The notes: a model not told the origin generated them from the letters alone. 64,000 nt of DNA from Ophiobolus disseminans (GCA_010093685.1 MU006216.1:1501065-1565064), one strand, 5' to 3'. Positions 43,901 through 55,124 are shown, numbered from the stretch's first letter. Translations and numbers: made by a program.

Positions 43901-44346
43901 CGCAACCGCTCAGGATCATACTTCAGACGTTCGAAGACATGTCTCCCAAGAACGAGGACTTCTGGCAAACAGTTGCGCCCTACTTCGAGCGCAAAGAGTA
44001 CTCGGCCGGTACTGTCTTGTATTCACGTGGCGATGACCCAGATGGCTTTTACATTCTCGAGCGAGGCCGCTTCAGGACGGAATATGAACTTGATCAAGGG
44101 TCATTCTTTGAAGTCATTTTACCCGGTACCACATGCGGCGAGTTACCTTTCTTTAGCGAGACGGATCGCACGGGCACAGTTGCAGTAGAGGAAGACTCAG
44201 TCGCGTGGCTGTTGACGCGGGACAAGTTCAACGAGTTGGAGCGAAAAGATCAGGTCGTCGCGATGGAGCTGCTCAAAGTTGGCCTAAAATTGACGAAAGA
44301 ACGCATGGATGCTATCACGAGCTATGTCTTGGTAACTGCGTCTTAA
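40942..44346 (+). CDS. SulP-family transporter with STAS and cyclic-nucleotide-binding domains
   Basis: An 1117-aa membrane protein, exons 40942-42562 and 42614-44346. A disordered Ser/Arg/Asp-rich N-terminus of about 260 residues precedes a SulP membrane domain that starts near LLNILDSLSYGYILFPLGAE. It includes PRHILIGCIGGVGFFL and GFLGSIQNYLVYANSVMF. A STAS domain (GQIRTIKLGGFLFFGNI to MDFSSAEGFERINRVL) follows, then a CRP-type nucleotide-binding fold (YSAGTVLYSRGDDPDGFYIL, CGELPFFSETDRTGTV). The same layout occurs in yeast Ygr125w/Vsb1, a vacuolar basic amino acid transporter, so a vacuolar role is likelier than sulfate uptake. The 51-nt intron has no stop and keeps frame, so unspliced RNA would add 17 residues. 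The spliced junction YFKFGIVDW fits the family. Confidence 0.93.
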   Translation: MAMPSRRDAEQPLPFTGDSVDDGDFATDQSHAELGAHSLPRSRAIRAHSIASQTLSGLSGSYSRNPVRSFAHQASHGFAGMLRPITDQPVSPTDPFTDTPQYSSQGVRERSSQLASYALDAEEYQDRPHRHSFADTDTASGRHAGLLSEYSGGRASPDSAWTDTIDEDSEPETPETVIGPDRPGHSFFSPSSRTDGRKHGRTPSIPNVVVQDTERTPLLPVPRLTRHDPQPASQPKKQPSERSSASSLPLRLKESLGAGREHVARLKRTVMNPKHYTTKSLASAAIASGQTASAVFLGLLLNILDSLSYGYILFPLGAEVFSQTGPDGISIFFVSCIVSQLCFSLGLSTFKGGVGSEMIEVVPFFHKMAYSIMNHMHGQAPEAIIATTILAYCASSVLTGLIFLALGAFKLGNLVSFFPRHILIGCIGGVGFFLVLTGIEVSARIEGNLNYDLATLQKLFSSDTWYLWMLPLFLSISIMVLRRMVTSPFVLPAFFILVFATFYIIVKGIFHVDLEVVRNAGWIFEQPEAGVQFYRFYSYFSKCHKRRSLLDVLTIIAEFGIVDWSALASTIPTMFALSFFGIIHVPINVPALGAAVKEDTLDVNRELIAHGVSNTLSGFLGSIQNYLVYANSVMFIENGGNSRVAGTLLALATTAVWIAGPAMIGYIPICLVGALIFLLGIDLMIEALWATWGKCHKLEYLTILAIVLIMGIYDFVYGILFGILASCVSYALQSARHDAIRDSFSGAVAQSTVRRPRADGRYLNKVRGQIRTIKLGGFLFFGNIVSVEGDMRALIKEDNFEKQPISFIIVDLTHVTDMDFSSAEGFERINRVLHRKNVRMILSGVSFTDNVGRALQNVGLLKEPTIGEECPPPQVFEDLNTALESCENELLEVFYKHCSAQNTKRQQTTPPMSINNRGPSDQIATGGSPTSYGASSLNPVFASPRRGARLVAARSTMREANDESLSIPDNASQSTTPSTQSRWKNFAQPLRIILQTFEDMSPKNEDFWQTVAPYFERKEYSAGTVLYSRGDDPDGFYILERGRFRTEYELDQGSFFEVILPGTTCGELPFFSETDRTGTVAVEEDSVAWLLTRDKFNELERKDQVVAMELLKVGLKLTKERMDAITSYVLVTAS
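42563..42613 (+). other. Stop-free intron of 51 nt in the SulP gene
   Basis: GTAAGT donor, TACTGAC branch and TTGCAG acceptor, so it is a proper intron by signal. Its length is a multiple of three and it carries no in-frame stop, which lets retention yield a 17-residue insertion just before the FGIVDWSAL membrane segment. Confidence 0.8.
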
Positions 44347-44671
44347 ACCTGGTCGTCGGGTGTTTGAAAAAAGGATTGGAGGGTTTAGATTGGATTGTTG
44401 TGCTCAGGACATGACGGTTGGTTGATTGTTCATCACGATCACACGTACCAATTATTTCTTGTAAATCGTTATCTCCGAAAATCGAAGGATTTGGGTCGTC
44501 GTTGTGCCTCTTCCCTGCATACATATTGAGGCACACGCTAACATTACTGTGCCGCTCCGGCTTTCTGGATGCTCCGAGAGCTGGGCAATTTATCCGAGTT
44601 GCACATCGACGCGTCGCTCCGCGTCAGGCTATCTTCCTCACGTTTTCGAACCAGCAATTGAATTTGATGCG
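44347..44671. other. Intergenic region, P450 promoter
   Basis: About 325 bp between two co-oriented genes. No gene and no clear TATA box were found. Confidence 0.4.
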
Positions 44672-46400
44672 ATGGCATTCATAGATGGGCTCGCCGCGCG
44701 CTTTGGTTTCACCGTGTTTGCCGTCCTTCTTGGGACATTCTTCTTCAACCTGTACCGCGTCCGCAGTCATGTTCGTTCTTTACAAAAGCAGGGATTGGTA
44801 TGTCGTGTTTCACAACCAAGAACCTTCAATGTCATTGACCATACCGCAAGCCCATGCCACCGCATAGCTTCCTTTTTGGACACCTGAAATTCGTTGCGAG
44901 CATTGTACAAGAAATGCCACCGAACGCACACGGTGTCTATATCGCCGATCAGATTCGACAAAGATTCCCGGAGATGAATACAGCCTTCTATCTCGACATT
45001 TGGCCTGTTGGAAAGCCGTACCTGATGGCAATCCACCCAGATCTGTTGTATCAACTCACGCAGGCCAATCAACTGCCGAAAGATCCGGGCCTGCAGACTT
45101 TCTTGAAGCCGTTGGCAGGAAGACAGAACTTGGTCACTATGGAAGGGTCAGCGTGGAAGTACTGGAGGTCCATTTTTAACCCTGGCTTCAGCGCCAGCCA
45201 CATCTCCTCGTTGGTTCCGGGCATGGTGGAGAAGATCGAGATCTTTAAGAAGAAAATGCAAGAACATGCCAACACCGGGGAAATGTTCTTTCTGGAAGAG
45301 ATGGCACTGAATCTGACCATTGATATCATTGGAGGCGCTGTCATGTGCGTATGACCATCGTCCGTTAGCGTTGGACTAACATCTCCAGGGACCACGATTT
45401 CCAGAGCCAGTCCAAGTACAATGACATGACATCTGCCCTACGAAACCAATTGAAATGGTCAACCACAGGAATTGAAATCAACCTCCTTCTCAAGCTCAAC
45501 ATCTTCCGACCATTCGTCAACATGTACAACACCTGGAGAATGGACCGATACCTCAACCCACTTTTCGACAACCGATACACCACGTTTCAGGAAAAAGGCA
45601 CCAGCCCAAGGAAATCCGTCATCGACCTCGCTCTCAAAGCCTATCTGGCAGAAAACCCGTCCGCGCAAAGCATCCCAGACGCATTCAAACAAGTCGCCAT
45701 CGCGCAAATCAAACTCTTCATCTTCGCCGGCCACGACACGACATCCTCCGCCGTGATCTTCACCTACGACCTGCTCTACAAACACCCCACCATCCTCGCC
45801 CGCGTCCGCGCCGAACACACCGCCGTCCTGGGCCCCAACATCCCCAACGCAAGCGCACTTCTGACTTCAAAGCCCCACCTCCTAAACCACCTCCCCTACA
45901 CCGTCGCCGTCATCAAAGAAGCATTCCGAATCTACCCCACCGTCGCCGCCCTGCGCATTGGCCAGCCAGACTTCTCCCTCGTCGCGCCCTCAGGCCAGCG
46001 CTTCCCCACTGAAAACTGCATCGTCCTCGGCGACCACTACGGCGTGCACCACAACCCGTCCGTGTGGGCAGACGCCGAATCTTTCCTGCCTGAGCGCTGG
46101 CTCGTCGACGAAACGCATGCGCTGTACCCGCCTAAGAATGCGTGGCGCCCGTTTGAAAAGGGGCCGCGCAATTGTATTGGCATGGAGTTGGCGATGACGG
46201 AGATTAAGATTATTTTGGCGTTGACGGTTAGGGCGTTTGGAATTGGGGATGCGTATGCGGAGTTTGATGGGAGTGGGCGGAAGGGTATGAAGGTTAACGG
46301 GATGAGAACATATATGGTTAGGGGGACAGGGGGAGGGCATCCGGCGGATGGGTATCCTTGTAGGGTGGTTTTGGAGGGGAGGGAGGAGGTGGAGGGGTGA
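44672..46400 (+). CDS. Cytochrome P450 monooxygenase, second gene
   Basis: A 543-aa haem monooxygenase, exons 44672-44797, 44851-45344 and 45389-46400. Exon 1 is a membrane anchor (GFTVFAVLLGTFFFNLY) ending LQKQGL, joined to PMPPHSFLFGHLKF, the normal proline hinge and substrate-entry region. Other motifs are WKYWRSIFNPGFSASHI, the I-helix FAGHDTTSSA, KEAFRIYP (ExxR) and the haem motif FEKGPRNCIGMELAMTEIKI with its Cys ligand. The sequence wording differs greatly from the P450 at 3.6 kb, so they are not recent duplicates. The substrate is unknown. Neighbours are transport genes, with no evident secondary-metabolism context. Confidence 0.94.
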
Positions 46401-46496
46401 TGGGCTTGGGTCGAAGGAGTGCTGTATGATAGATCAGGTAGCACAACAAACAGCATGGTACAAACGTAGCTGATACTCACATCATTGTATTACAAA

Positions 46497-47794
46497 CTAC
46501 AGATCTTTGTCCTCATCTCTCCCCGGCCACACAATCCTCCCCTTCCAGACCGCCCTCACGCACCCCACTACCGCAACTATCCAAATACCCACCACCCCCA
46601 CAGTCATCCCGCTTGCAACCCACAGTATCGGTGCACTATCCAATTCCTTCCCCATCATTTCTGTAGCCAACATAAACCCCACGTTCGGGAAAATAAACGC
46701 CCACCAACTCAAGCCAAATGGCATCTTGCCAATGCAAGATATATTCGCGAGAAACGCAATGCAGAAGAACCAAAACGCAAAAAGCCACATGAACACACTA
46801 ACAAAAAGCGCCATGATCTTAAGAGTTTCCTTCGCCGTCGGATGCGCCGCAAAATAGCCGTACGAGGGTATCGCATCCGCGAGCCCTATCAGCGCAACGA
46901 TAGTGTACGCTATGCTTCCCACAGGAATAAAGAGCGCGGGTCTGAGCTGCGGTGGCGGAAGACCCTTCTCAAGCAAGAAGTGCACGAAAAACCCGATACA
47001 CACGAACGAAATCATAATCCCGAAGCCCTTGAACGCCAATCCCGAGAAAAGAACCACCACAGCGCGAGGCGGGGGTTGAAAAGGCGCAACCAGCGACGCG
47101 ATGCTACCCGTCAGCATAGCAGAGTACCCAGCCAAGAACATGGGTGGCGTAAACGGGACGGGGCGGACTGCGCTCCATCGGATGAGGACGTAGTACTGCG
47201 CGATGGAGTTTGCGAGCGAGCACGCGGCGTACATCCAGTAGAGGACGTAGACGGCGGGGATGAGGAAGGGATATGCGGGCCCGTAGGTGATGCCGTAGAC
47301 TTGGATGCCGCCGATGATGACGCTGATGCTGAGCCAGAAGGAGCCGATGAAGAAGGACTCAGAGGGGTGGATGAGGGCCTGTTTTACGTGCGATGGGTAG
47401 AGGATGCAGCGGGTGGTCATGCATGTGCTGAAGATGAGGAAGAGGACTATGTTGAAGATGAATATGATTAGCCCGATTGTGTGGAGACCTGGTGTGTTGG
47501 GTTAGCTGATATTTTGCTGAGGATGGATGGAGCTAGACCTTTGAATTTATGTGGTGTCTCGGCGATGGCGATGGCCAGACCACCCGTACTCATTGTTGAA
47601 AGGAACCATGCGAATGTGAAATGTTTGAGTCTATGGCGAAGGTGGATGTTGTGTTTGGTAGGCTCTGGCTGGGCGCCATTTTGTGGTATTGCTTGCTCTT
47701 CTAAGGTTGATTGCGACTGGTAGTTCGTTGCTGTTGCATCGACTGGGTCTAGGGGTTTTTCAAATTGCATCTCACTCGGTTTGTGTTGCTGCAT
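46497..47794 (-). CDS. TehA/Mae1/SSU1-type transporter (voltage-dependent anion channel family)
   Basis: A 415-aa integral membrane protein, exons 47794-47539 and 47488-46497. After a polar N-terminus, RLKHFTFAWFLSTMSTGGLA begins helix 1 with the family's conserved Phe/Gly-rich start. Further segments include CILYPSHVKQALIHPSESFF, PPMFLAGYSAMLTGSIA, PVGSIAYTIVALIGLA and FIFPNVGFMLATEM. This fits ten transmembrane helices of the C4-dicarboxylate, sulfite and nitrate-anion exporter family (yeast Ssu1, fission yeast Mae1). The YPSHVKQALIHPSESFF segment resembles Mae1 more than Ssu1, so malate transport is a reasonable but unproven guess. The 50-nt intron has an unusual GTCTAG donor, with a GCTAAC branch. 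The start is the first true ATG, MQQHKPSEM. Confidence 0.9.
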
Positions 47795-48126
47795 GTTGTC
47801 GGAGACATGGAGCGGCAGTAGAGCAGGTCTGGCGAAAGCTGTCGGAAAGCAGAAGGTCAATAAGTACGGTGAGCTAATCCTTGTGGCGTATTGAGTATGT
47901 TGATTTCATGGTTCACGTGTAGTCGTGGTGACTGAAACTGTCTGATGTTGGTGGTGTGAAAGAAGAACCTCGGGATGACTGACGGCGTTGCTTAATCCCG
48001 GCCCTAAATTTTCTATTTCCGGTCGTATGACCACCCCAATGTAGCCCACCGACTCCATCCACACCCCCAATTAATGCCTTCAGATGTCGCTAGTTCATTG
48101 AAATTAAAATAAAAAAACTTCTTCGC
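47795..48126. other. Intergenic region
   Basis: About 330 bp between the transporter start and the aquaglyceroporin stop, both minus strand. An A-rich run (AAATTAAAATAAAAAAAC) lies just past the aquaglyceroporin stop and may be part of its terminator. Confidence 0.4.
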
Positions 48127-50140
48127 TCAGACGATGCGATCAATCTTGTCCTTCGCCTGCTTCTTCTTCTCCCTGGCCTTCCACTTGATATCGCCAGGTT
48201 GCGGCCACCTATAGTTCACCGGCGATTCACTACCAACAAAGATGAACAGATCGTACATCAACCCTCCAAGAAGCGCACCACTTATTGATGCACCCCAAGG
48301 CCCATATGCCCAATACCCGCCGGCGAAGGCCTCCGGGTATCCAGCCCATAGGCCAACAAGTCTAGGACCAAGATCGCGTGCAGGACTGATCCCTAGGCCA
48401 GTGTTATAACCTAAAGCCACCATGGTCACGAAGGAATTGAAGCCGAAGATAAGAGCAGTCATGCCTTGACCGGGTGGAGAATTCTGGTCATCTCCAAGAG
48501 CAAAGGCAAGGCACACCCAGACCGCCATATAGACGAAATCGTTCAGGAAACCGGTAGTAGCAGAGAAAGCAGGGCCTTGGGGGAAGAGCGCTTTCCCAGT
48601 GATATCGAGAGTGAGACCTGGATCCACGTCGAGAATGGCATCGCGATAGAGGCTGTTCAGCATGAGTACAAACAAAGGTGATGGGCGAGATGCAAATGAA
48701 CATACCCATATGCGAGTCCTGCCGCCGCGACGCCGGCTAGCATCTGCATGCAAATGTACACAACGGCCATGCGCCATGGAAAGCCGCGGTATATGGTGAG
48801 CGATAGCGATATCGTCGGACTGAGATGAGCGCCGCTAACGCCACCCGCGAGATATATGCCAGCCATGGTTGCGAAGCCCCAGCCCCAGGCCTGAGTCTCA
48901 AAGCTACCTGTTGATTCGCCTGATGTGGCGACGGAAAGGTTCACACATATCCCGAGAAAGAGGTAGACGAACGTCGCGAGGAACTCCGCTGGCGCCTGGG
49001 GATATTGCGCACGAAGCCTAGCGATGGGATTCCGGTACTGGTTGTAGAAGTCCTGTTCCGCCTCGTGTTCGCGATCCTGGAGCTCGTGTTTCTCTTTCTC
49101 CGTCAGGGTCGTTTCGTGCGAGTCGAGTTCTTGGAGGGGATGCAGGCCATCTGCCAGGCCGAATTGGTGGCGTCCGTGGTTTCCGCCGCCATCATTGTTG
49201 TATGTGAGGCCATGCTCATTAAACGGTGCGCGATCTCGGGTTTCATGATCGTTTCTACTGCTGCTCTGATCACCGTTTCTATTCTGGACCTGGTTTGCTT
49301 CGTATGTCGGCACTCGTCGCATCTTGACTGGTCGCCCCTCAATTGTCGTTTGGATTTCCTCCGGGTCGTGCTTTTGTCGCGGCTCGTCATTGTGTCCTGA
49401 TGCCACATGAGTATCTTCAGATTCGTTACCATTATCTGTTCATTCATGGTCAACTGCCGAGTTTACATCTGGAGATAGCATTTGTACGCACCCGCTGGCT
49501 TATGAAAGTCCAGCGCATCATGCCGATCAATCCCAGTACCATGCTGGTCTTCGTCGACTTCGTATAGCGACTTGCGAAGATCCCCTCTTCCCCACCACAT
49601 CCCTTTTCGCACTGTGCGAGGAAGTGGAGCAGCTAGACCAAACACTGGTTTGGACTTTTGTTGGTTGTACCAGGGATTCAGCGCAAAATAATCGTTGTCA
49701 ATGTCGACAGTCTGCTCTTGTTTCTTTTCTGTGCGATCACTCGCGTCGAGTAGGCCTCCAGTCTGGTTCGTTCGGGCCGTTCTGTTGGTACCCGTTCGCC
49801 GCATTCTTGTAGTGGTTGTGTTGTTGCGGTCGTGGCCAGGGCGGGTGTCATTTGTATCCTCTGGTCGTTCAGTGGCATATCTCCTTATCGTAGATGCTGC
49901 ACCAGATGGTCGTCGCTGTAAATGTAATGGTCGAACGTCCGAGGTTGTTTGTTGCCTCCCACAAGTCGTAGGGTTACTGAGAATCCGTGGTCGAGCATCG
50001 TCCTGCGTTTCTGGAGCGATTTGTTAGCTGGTCGTGTAGTGAACCCTACTTCAGATACACGCATAGTCAAGGAGATGTTGCAGGCGTAGTACATTGCTGG
50101 ACGTACCATCTCCCGCCGTGTTATGCTGCGACTGTGCCAT
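48127..50140 (-). CDS. Aquaglyceroporin with long N-terminal extension and altered NPA boxes
   Basis: A 602-aa MIP-family channel, exons 50140-50107, 50010-49492, 49435-48706 and 48652-48127; every junction closes in frame. The first 300 residues are polar and probably cytosolic, with DYFALNPWYNQQKSKPVFGL, as in fungal Yfl054-like aquaglyceroporins. The channel begins at PAEFLATFVYLFLGICVNL. The first pore motif reads GAHLSPTISL (SPT, residues 390-392) and the second GLGISPARDLGPR (SPA, 517-519), so both pore asparagines are Ser, each codon AGT being one base from AAT. RGFPWR after the first motif and ARD after the second fit the glycerol-facilitator branch. Whether this version still conducts water or glycerol is open. 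Confidence 0.92.
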
Positions 50141-51347
50141 TGTCAAGTCACGAAAATGTGTGTGCGAAGCACAAAATTGAGGAGGGACTATCTGATATTC
50201 GTACCAAAGACGCAGCAGTGTTATACCTTTGCAATCAACTAAAATGATGCCCAAAACGAGAATCGCATATCGCGCGATGGGAAAGTGAAGAATTGCATCG
50301 CTGATGTCATTTTGCTGGAACGATTTACCCAATTCGTCTAGAGACCCATTCATCGCGAAGCAATTGGGGCAAGTAAGGCGATTTTCAGCTGCACAACCAA
50401 TTGGACTTGCGTATGATCATGCACTTGTATCGACCCTTTTGAATTTGGCGAGTAAAACCCGATGTCTCTGATTCTCTCCATATTTCTCGATCACGATGCG
50501 TGCAGGCTTTCGAGTCATAATCATCAAAGCTCGTGAAAAACTCAGTTTTCTGCCAGCAGGGGCCATGCTCTGCCAGGTACGATGGGCAACATTGGGATCG
50601 TGAGGGTGCAAAATGGGATCTACATCGCGAGCCAGGCGAGGGGTGGCGACAGAGCAGCTCCATGAGAGGAGATCGCCCGCGACGCGTGAGTGCCAAAAGC
50701 TGCATGTTCATGTTTAGTGACTTACAATACGAAAGTTCTTTGCTGCATCACCGCCTCGACGTCGTAGCTGCCAACCTTGGAAGGTGGAGCAATCTCTCAA
50801 CGAGTTTCGTGCACTCCAGAATTTGGTCAGTACAAGTTGTCCACAGACCCCTCGTTGCGCTTCTCCAGTGAACAGCAGCATAGGACATGCAACTGACGTT
50901 CATATGCTCAAATTTTACATGCATGTTATGAACGGCCAACAATGACCAGTAAGTCCGATTCAAATGCCGAGCATGACTCGAGCTAGTCTCGTGGGCTCTT
51001 GGCGGACTCCATCGGCGTTCCAGGTTAGAAGACGGCTGCAACGCCATGTAACGCAGCTTCGGAGCTTGACACAGCGCGGGATGAGCGGAAAAAATTGCCA
51101 TGTTTGTGGAGCTTTGCGCTTCCGGATCACTGATTGTGGATTTGCTAGTCTATGGTATCTCCACGCGGTGAGGCGCATGCTGTTTCTAGAACCTTGATGC
51201 AGGCTGGCCGTCGCGCGATGTGGAGCTCTCGGAAGAGGTCCCAAATGCAAGCCTGCGCCGCGCGACCCGGCTATTCCTCACTACGGGAACTGGCGTCTTC
51301 AACCTCAGTAACGGCGAGGGCCGGTGAATATTGCGGTCAACGTTGTC
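50141..51347. other. Intergenic region, about 1.2 kb
   Basis: No gene was recognised between the aquaglyceroporin start and the VPS26 stop. Open frames on both strands lack motifs or plausible splice partners. Confidence 0.4.
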
Positions 51348-52432
51348 TCACGACACTGCCATCAGTTTGTTCTGCTCTTGGGCCAGTGTCAAGCCCTCTG
51401 GTGCTTGTCGGAACAGCACAATTTCAGATTGTTTGAAGTATCGTCGGGCATCTGGCGGATGTCAGTCACAGGAATTCGCCGGAAGCGATATGTGCATACC
51501 TTCGTCGATCAACACCAGGCTCAGGTAGTATCTCGTGGAGTACTTCTTGTTGACCTCGCGGAATGTGGGTGTGAGATCGAAGCCTCCAAGGAACAAGCGG
51601 ATAGGGATGGTCTCTCCTGCTGCTTGTTAGCTCACGACAGCCCTCCTTTCTTGTGGTGCCTACCTCTCGAGGGTGAGCCGTCCATTATCTCGAAGCGGAC
51701 CAGGGTTTCGCTCTCGTTGTATTGATTAGGCGCTGCGCCTGTTGTTTCTCTCCGGATGATGGACAGCTCCATGTGCTTGATCTTCAACCGCACGAGGAGG
51801 AAGTATATCCTGCCGACGATGACGTCCTTGAGGTGGTACTTGGACTTGGAGTACTCGAACTCGATGTGTAGACAGTCCTCGATACCGACATCCATCTTAA
51901 TGCTGCTGTTCGTCTCGGGCGGTATCCGGTAGGAGTAGACCCAGAGATCCTTCTCCCGGACCACGTCGGCCATCCTGCGCGACACGGTGACGCGCACAAA
52001 GTAGCGCAGCTTGACGTTGATTCCATTGTAGGACTCGTACTGCTTCTCCACGTTCTTGAAGTTGAACTCGAAGGTCTGCGGGTGCTGCAGCTCGCCGGGT
52101 GCCGCCAGCTCTTGGCCGAGGGACAGGAACTCGTGGTGGTTGCCGCGGTCGAAGAACATCTCTGCCGTTGCATGTCAGCCTGCAGCCATGCGGACGCTCC
52201 ACAGGGACTACGCACCAATTGTGCCTATGAACTGCACCTTGATGCCCGTGTGCTCCAGCCGCTTGCCATCTTTGGGCCTGACCGTGACCTGGCCCTTCAC
52301 CGACTCGCCGTCCAGATACAGCGGCACCTTTTCCTTGCGGTTCTTGTCGAGCTTGACGTCGACGGCGGAGCGGTCATCGAGGTCCTCGAGCACGATGTCG
52401 ATGTCGACCGGGGTGGAGAAGAAGTAGGACAT
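51348..52432 (-). CDS. VPS26: VPS26, retromer subunit
   Basis: A 311-aa arrestin-fold protein, exons 52432-52216, 52161-51664, 51616-51500 and 51451-51348. Family wording is unmistakable: MSYFFSTPVDIDIVLED, VTVRPKDGKRLEHTGIKVQF, IEMFFDRGNHHEFLSL, QTFEFNFKNVEKQYESYNG, YFVRVTVSRRMADVV, IPIRLFLGGFDLTPTFREV, NKKYSTRYYLSLVLIDEDARRY and FKQSEIVLFRQ. VPS26 binds VPS35 and cargo adaptors in the retromer, returning receptors from endosomes to the Golgi. All three introns are 47-54 nt with GTGCGT, GTAGGC and GTATGC donors. The protein ends soon after the last conserved strand with a short tail (LAQEQNKLMAVS). Confidence 0.97.
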
Positions 52433-53429
52433 GGCGGCGTCTCGAGACTACTTCCGAGGGCCTGGCGCGTTCCTGGATGCGATGGAGCTTGAGCAGTCAC
52501 GTTGCTCCATGGCATAGCTTGCGCCCCAGTGTGGCAGGTGCCCTCTTGGCGCGCCTTCCCCATCCGGTCGCACCAGTGCGGCACCTTCCCCGCAGCCCTA
52601 CGAGCGACCACGGATGTAACTCGCTGCATCATTGCCCGTTCACGCTGCATCCACGTCATATCTCGCTGCGTCTGCTCGCCGTCACACAACGGCTCCATGA
52701 CAATGCACTTCGGAGATGGACGCGAGCGCAAGCGCAAGCCCGTCGCCACCGGCCCGAAGAATCTGCCTCTGCACTCGCTCGCGGGGACCCCCACGCGCCA
52801 TTATCAACAGCTTCGCAAGCCCGCCTGCTTACAAGCGCTGGGCTCAACAGTGTGATGTGGCACTGATGTCTGCCATTTGCATGGCGCAGAGCCTCGCCCT
52901 CTTCTAGCAGCACCCCCCGGCTTGTCGGGTGACGGCGCCGCAATGCCGATCCATGGCTGCTGAGCTGGCATTGAGCGCATGCAGGATGCAGCAGTACCTG
53001 ACCTTGACTGGGGTACAAAGTGCGGGGGCCCATCCCACGCAGTATGGGCCAGTCTTCAAACGCCGACCACCTGCGCATGCAGCTCGCTTCTCCAGCTCCG
53101 CCTGTTACGATCGTCCGAACAGCTACTAGACTAGTTGCACACGATCATCGCTAGGCCATCACACCTTGGCTACCAGAGGCGCACCAGGCTCTGATCCCAC
53201 CCTTACCGTCATACGTGCCGGCAACCTGTGCGGGAGGAATGTCCAAACGGGGCCCCAGCTGTCCACTGAAAATGTCCGTTATTGCTTACCGCATAGTCCT
53301 GGTTACATCCGATCCCCAATACTATATATTACATCAGAGCACTCCTATTTCTTTCAGGCCCAACTCAAGTACTAGCCTCACACCCGCACCCGAACACTCT
53401 CCCTCCCGTTTGTGCCGTAAAACACAGTC
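52433..53429. other. Intergenic region between VPS26 and gluconokinase
   Basis: About 1 kb between divergent genes, with no accepted gene. CCAAT at 53316-53320 and TATATATT at 53323-53330 lie about 105 bp before the gluconokinase start and may be promoter elements. Confidence 0.45.
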
Positions 53430-54186
53430 ATGTTGCAAACCGTAGAACAGTCGCAGCCAGCGCCGGTACATTACACATCGCCGCCCACGCCTCCAACCTC
53501 CAACGCTGTTTCGCCTTCCGTATCATCCGCCTCGCTGAACCTTGCAAAGCCGTCTGCCATGTCTATACCAAGCCACCACCATATCCTCATTGTCACTGGC
53601 CCAGCAGGCTGCGGCAAGAGCACTGTCGCCAAGTTCCTATCCGAGCGCTATGGATTCGACTACATCGAGGGAGACGAGGTCGGTGGCGCCCGCGAAGAAG
53701 ACCATACCACATACTGACTGTGACCAGTTTCACCCGAAAGCGAACATTGACAAAATGGCTGCTGGCATTCCCCTGAATGACGAGGACCGATGGGACTGGC
53801 TCATTCTTCTTCGAGACCAGGCCTTGGTCTCTCTCAAAGAAGGAGCCAAGGGTGTCGTCGTTACCTGCAGTGCACTGAAGAAAAAGTACCGCGACGTTAT
53901 TCGAACCGCCAGACTCTACGACGAGGACCCGAACGCCAACGTCCACTTCGTCTACCTTCGCGCCGACAAGGCCACGCTCCTCGCCCGCGTACGCGCAAGG
54001 CAAGGCCACTATATGAAGGATGCAATGGTCGACAGCCAGTTTGCTGCTCTCGAAGAGCCAGACGAGGCTGAATGCAAACAGTTGAAAGACGTTGAGATTG
54101 TGGACGTCAAGGGGACCCTCCAGGATGTCATAAATCTTGCGGGCGCTGCCGTCGACCGCGTGCTCGTCGCCAAGCCAAGCCAATGA
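53430..54186 (+). CDS. Gluconokinase
   Basis: A 235-aa kinase that phosphorylates gluconate to 6-phosphogluconate, feeding the pentose phosphate pathway. Exons are 53430-53678 and 53728-54186, with a phase-0 intron. The P-loop GPAGCGKST is at residues 57-65, followed by YGFDYIEGDE and FHPKANIDKMAAGIPLNDED, the gluconate-binding region, then WLILLRDQA, VVVTCSALKKKYRDVIR and the lid segment LLARVRARQGHYMKDAMVDSQF. This is the shikimate-kinase-like GntK fold. A 45-residue Ser/Pro-rich leader precedes the fold; translation could instead begin at the ATG of MSIPSHHH. The intron donor GTCGGT is unusual, but the junction GDE-FHPKAN is exactly the family sequence. Confidence 0.95.
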
Positions 54187-55124
54187 TACATTAAGGAGAT
54201 GAGCTGCTTCTGGTTTCAGAGGTGGCTTTGCAGCGTTGAGCATTGTGGGCGTTGGTTCTGATTAAATGGCGCAATATATAATACCCAACAAGAACGGCTG
54301 CACACGTTTTGGGTATACGTGGAGCTTTGTGTCTAGGCTCGGATTTCAATATATGCATGCAATCTCAAAAGCTTGTCTACCGTCATACTTTGGGATTTCC
54401 CATCAGCAACAGGAGATGGTGGAAAGCATCGCTTCATGAGGCATCTATTCAGCGATCGTCGTCTCTGTTTTGCATGTGGGGTTGTTGCGCTCCACCAACT
54501 GCCACTGCTCACGACTATCAGGCGGCTTGTTGTACCTTGTAGTGATTTTCGCCAACTTCCTCGCTCTTTCATACTATTTTCCTAGATCGACTACCAGCTG
54601 ACTATGATGACCGCACCAACACTCCAAATTTACCGCCGACCTTGTTGGACCAAGCAGTCATACCCATGTTTCGTAGTGTCTGCTTTCAAGGTTGCAACCT
54701 CATAATGCCAAGTACAACGAGGAGATGTCACTGAGCGGACGACCGCAATGAGAACAAATCACATCAGAAAAAAGACTTTGACAGACTTGGCTTTGACTGC
54801 GATCGCGCAACACGAGGCGATTATGACCCGAGAAAGTTATTCAAACTCTCGGATCGACCATAACGAACCACTAACGCACAGAGGTCTTCCTGAAGAGTTT
54901 TGATGGATCGATGACGCTGATTGAATCCAGTTTAAACAAATGCAGCTCATGCCGTACCTACAAGTAGATTGTCGATGAATAGGAATGGACCTTTCGTGTT
55001 TCAGTGGTATGATAGCACTTGACATTTGAACCAGTTCTACTCAACAAACAAGATACTCCCATAACTCCTTCTATCCCAAACCACAAACTAGCTAATACAC
55101 ACTGCCCAAATGTAACGCAACATA
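54187..55124. other. Intergenic region, about 0.9 kb
   Basis: Both flanking genes end here (convergent). No gene was recognised, and several short open frames have no family resemblance. Confidence 0.4.

Noticed and set aside
45459..45818. Gly/Val/Asp-rich minus-strand frame inside the second P450
   Set aside because: Antisense shadow of a GC-rich coding region that carries the I-helix motif on the plus strand.
46485..47471. A 328-codon plus-strand frame opposite the TehA/Mae1-type gene
   Set aside because: Highly charged low-complexity product antisense to a protein with clear membrane helices and family wording.
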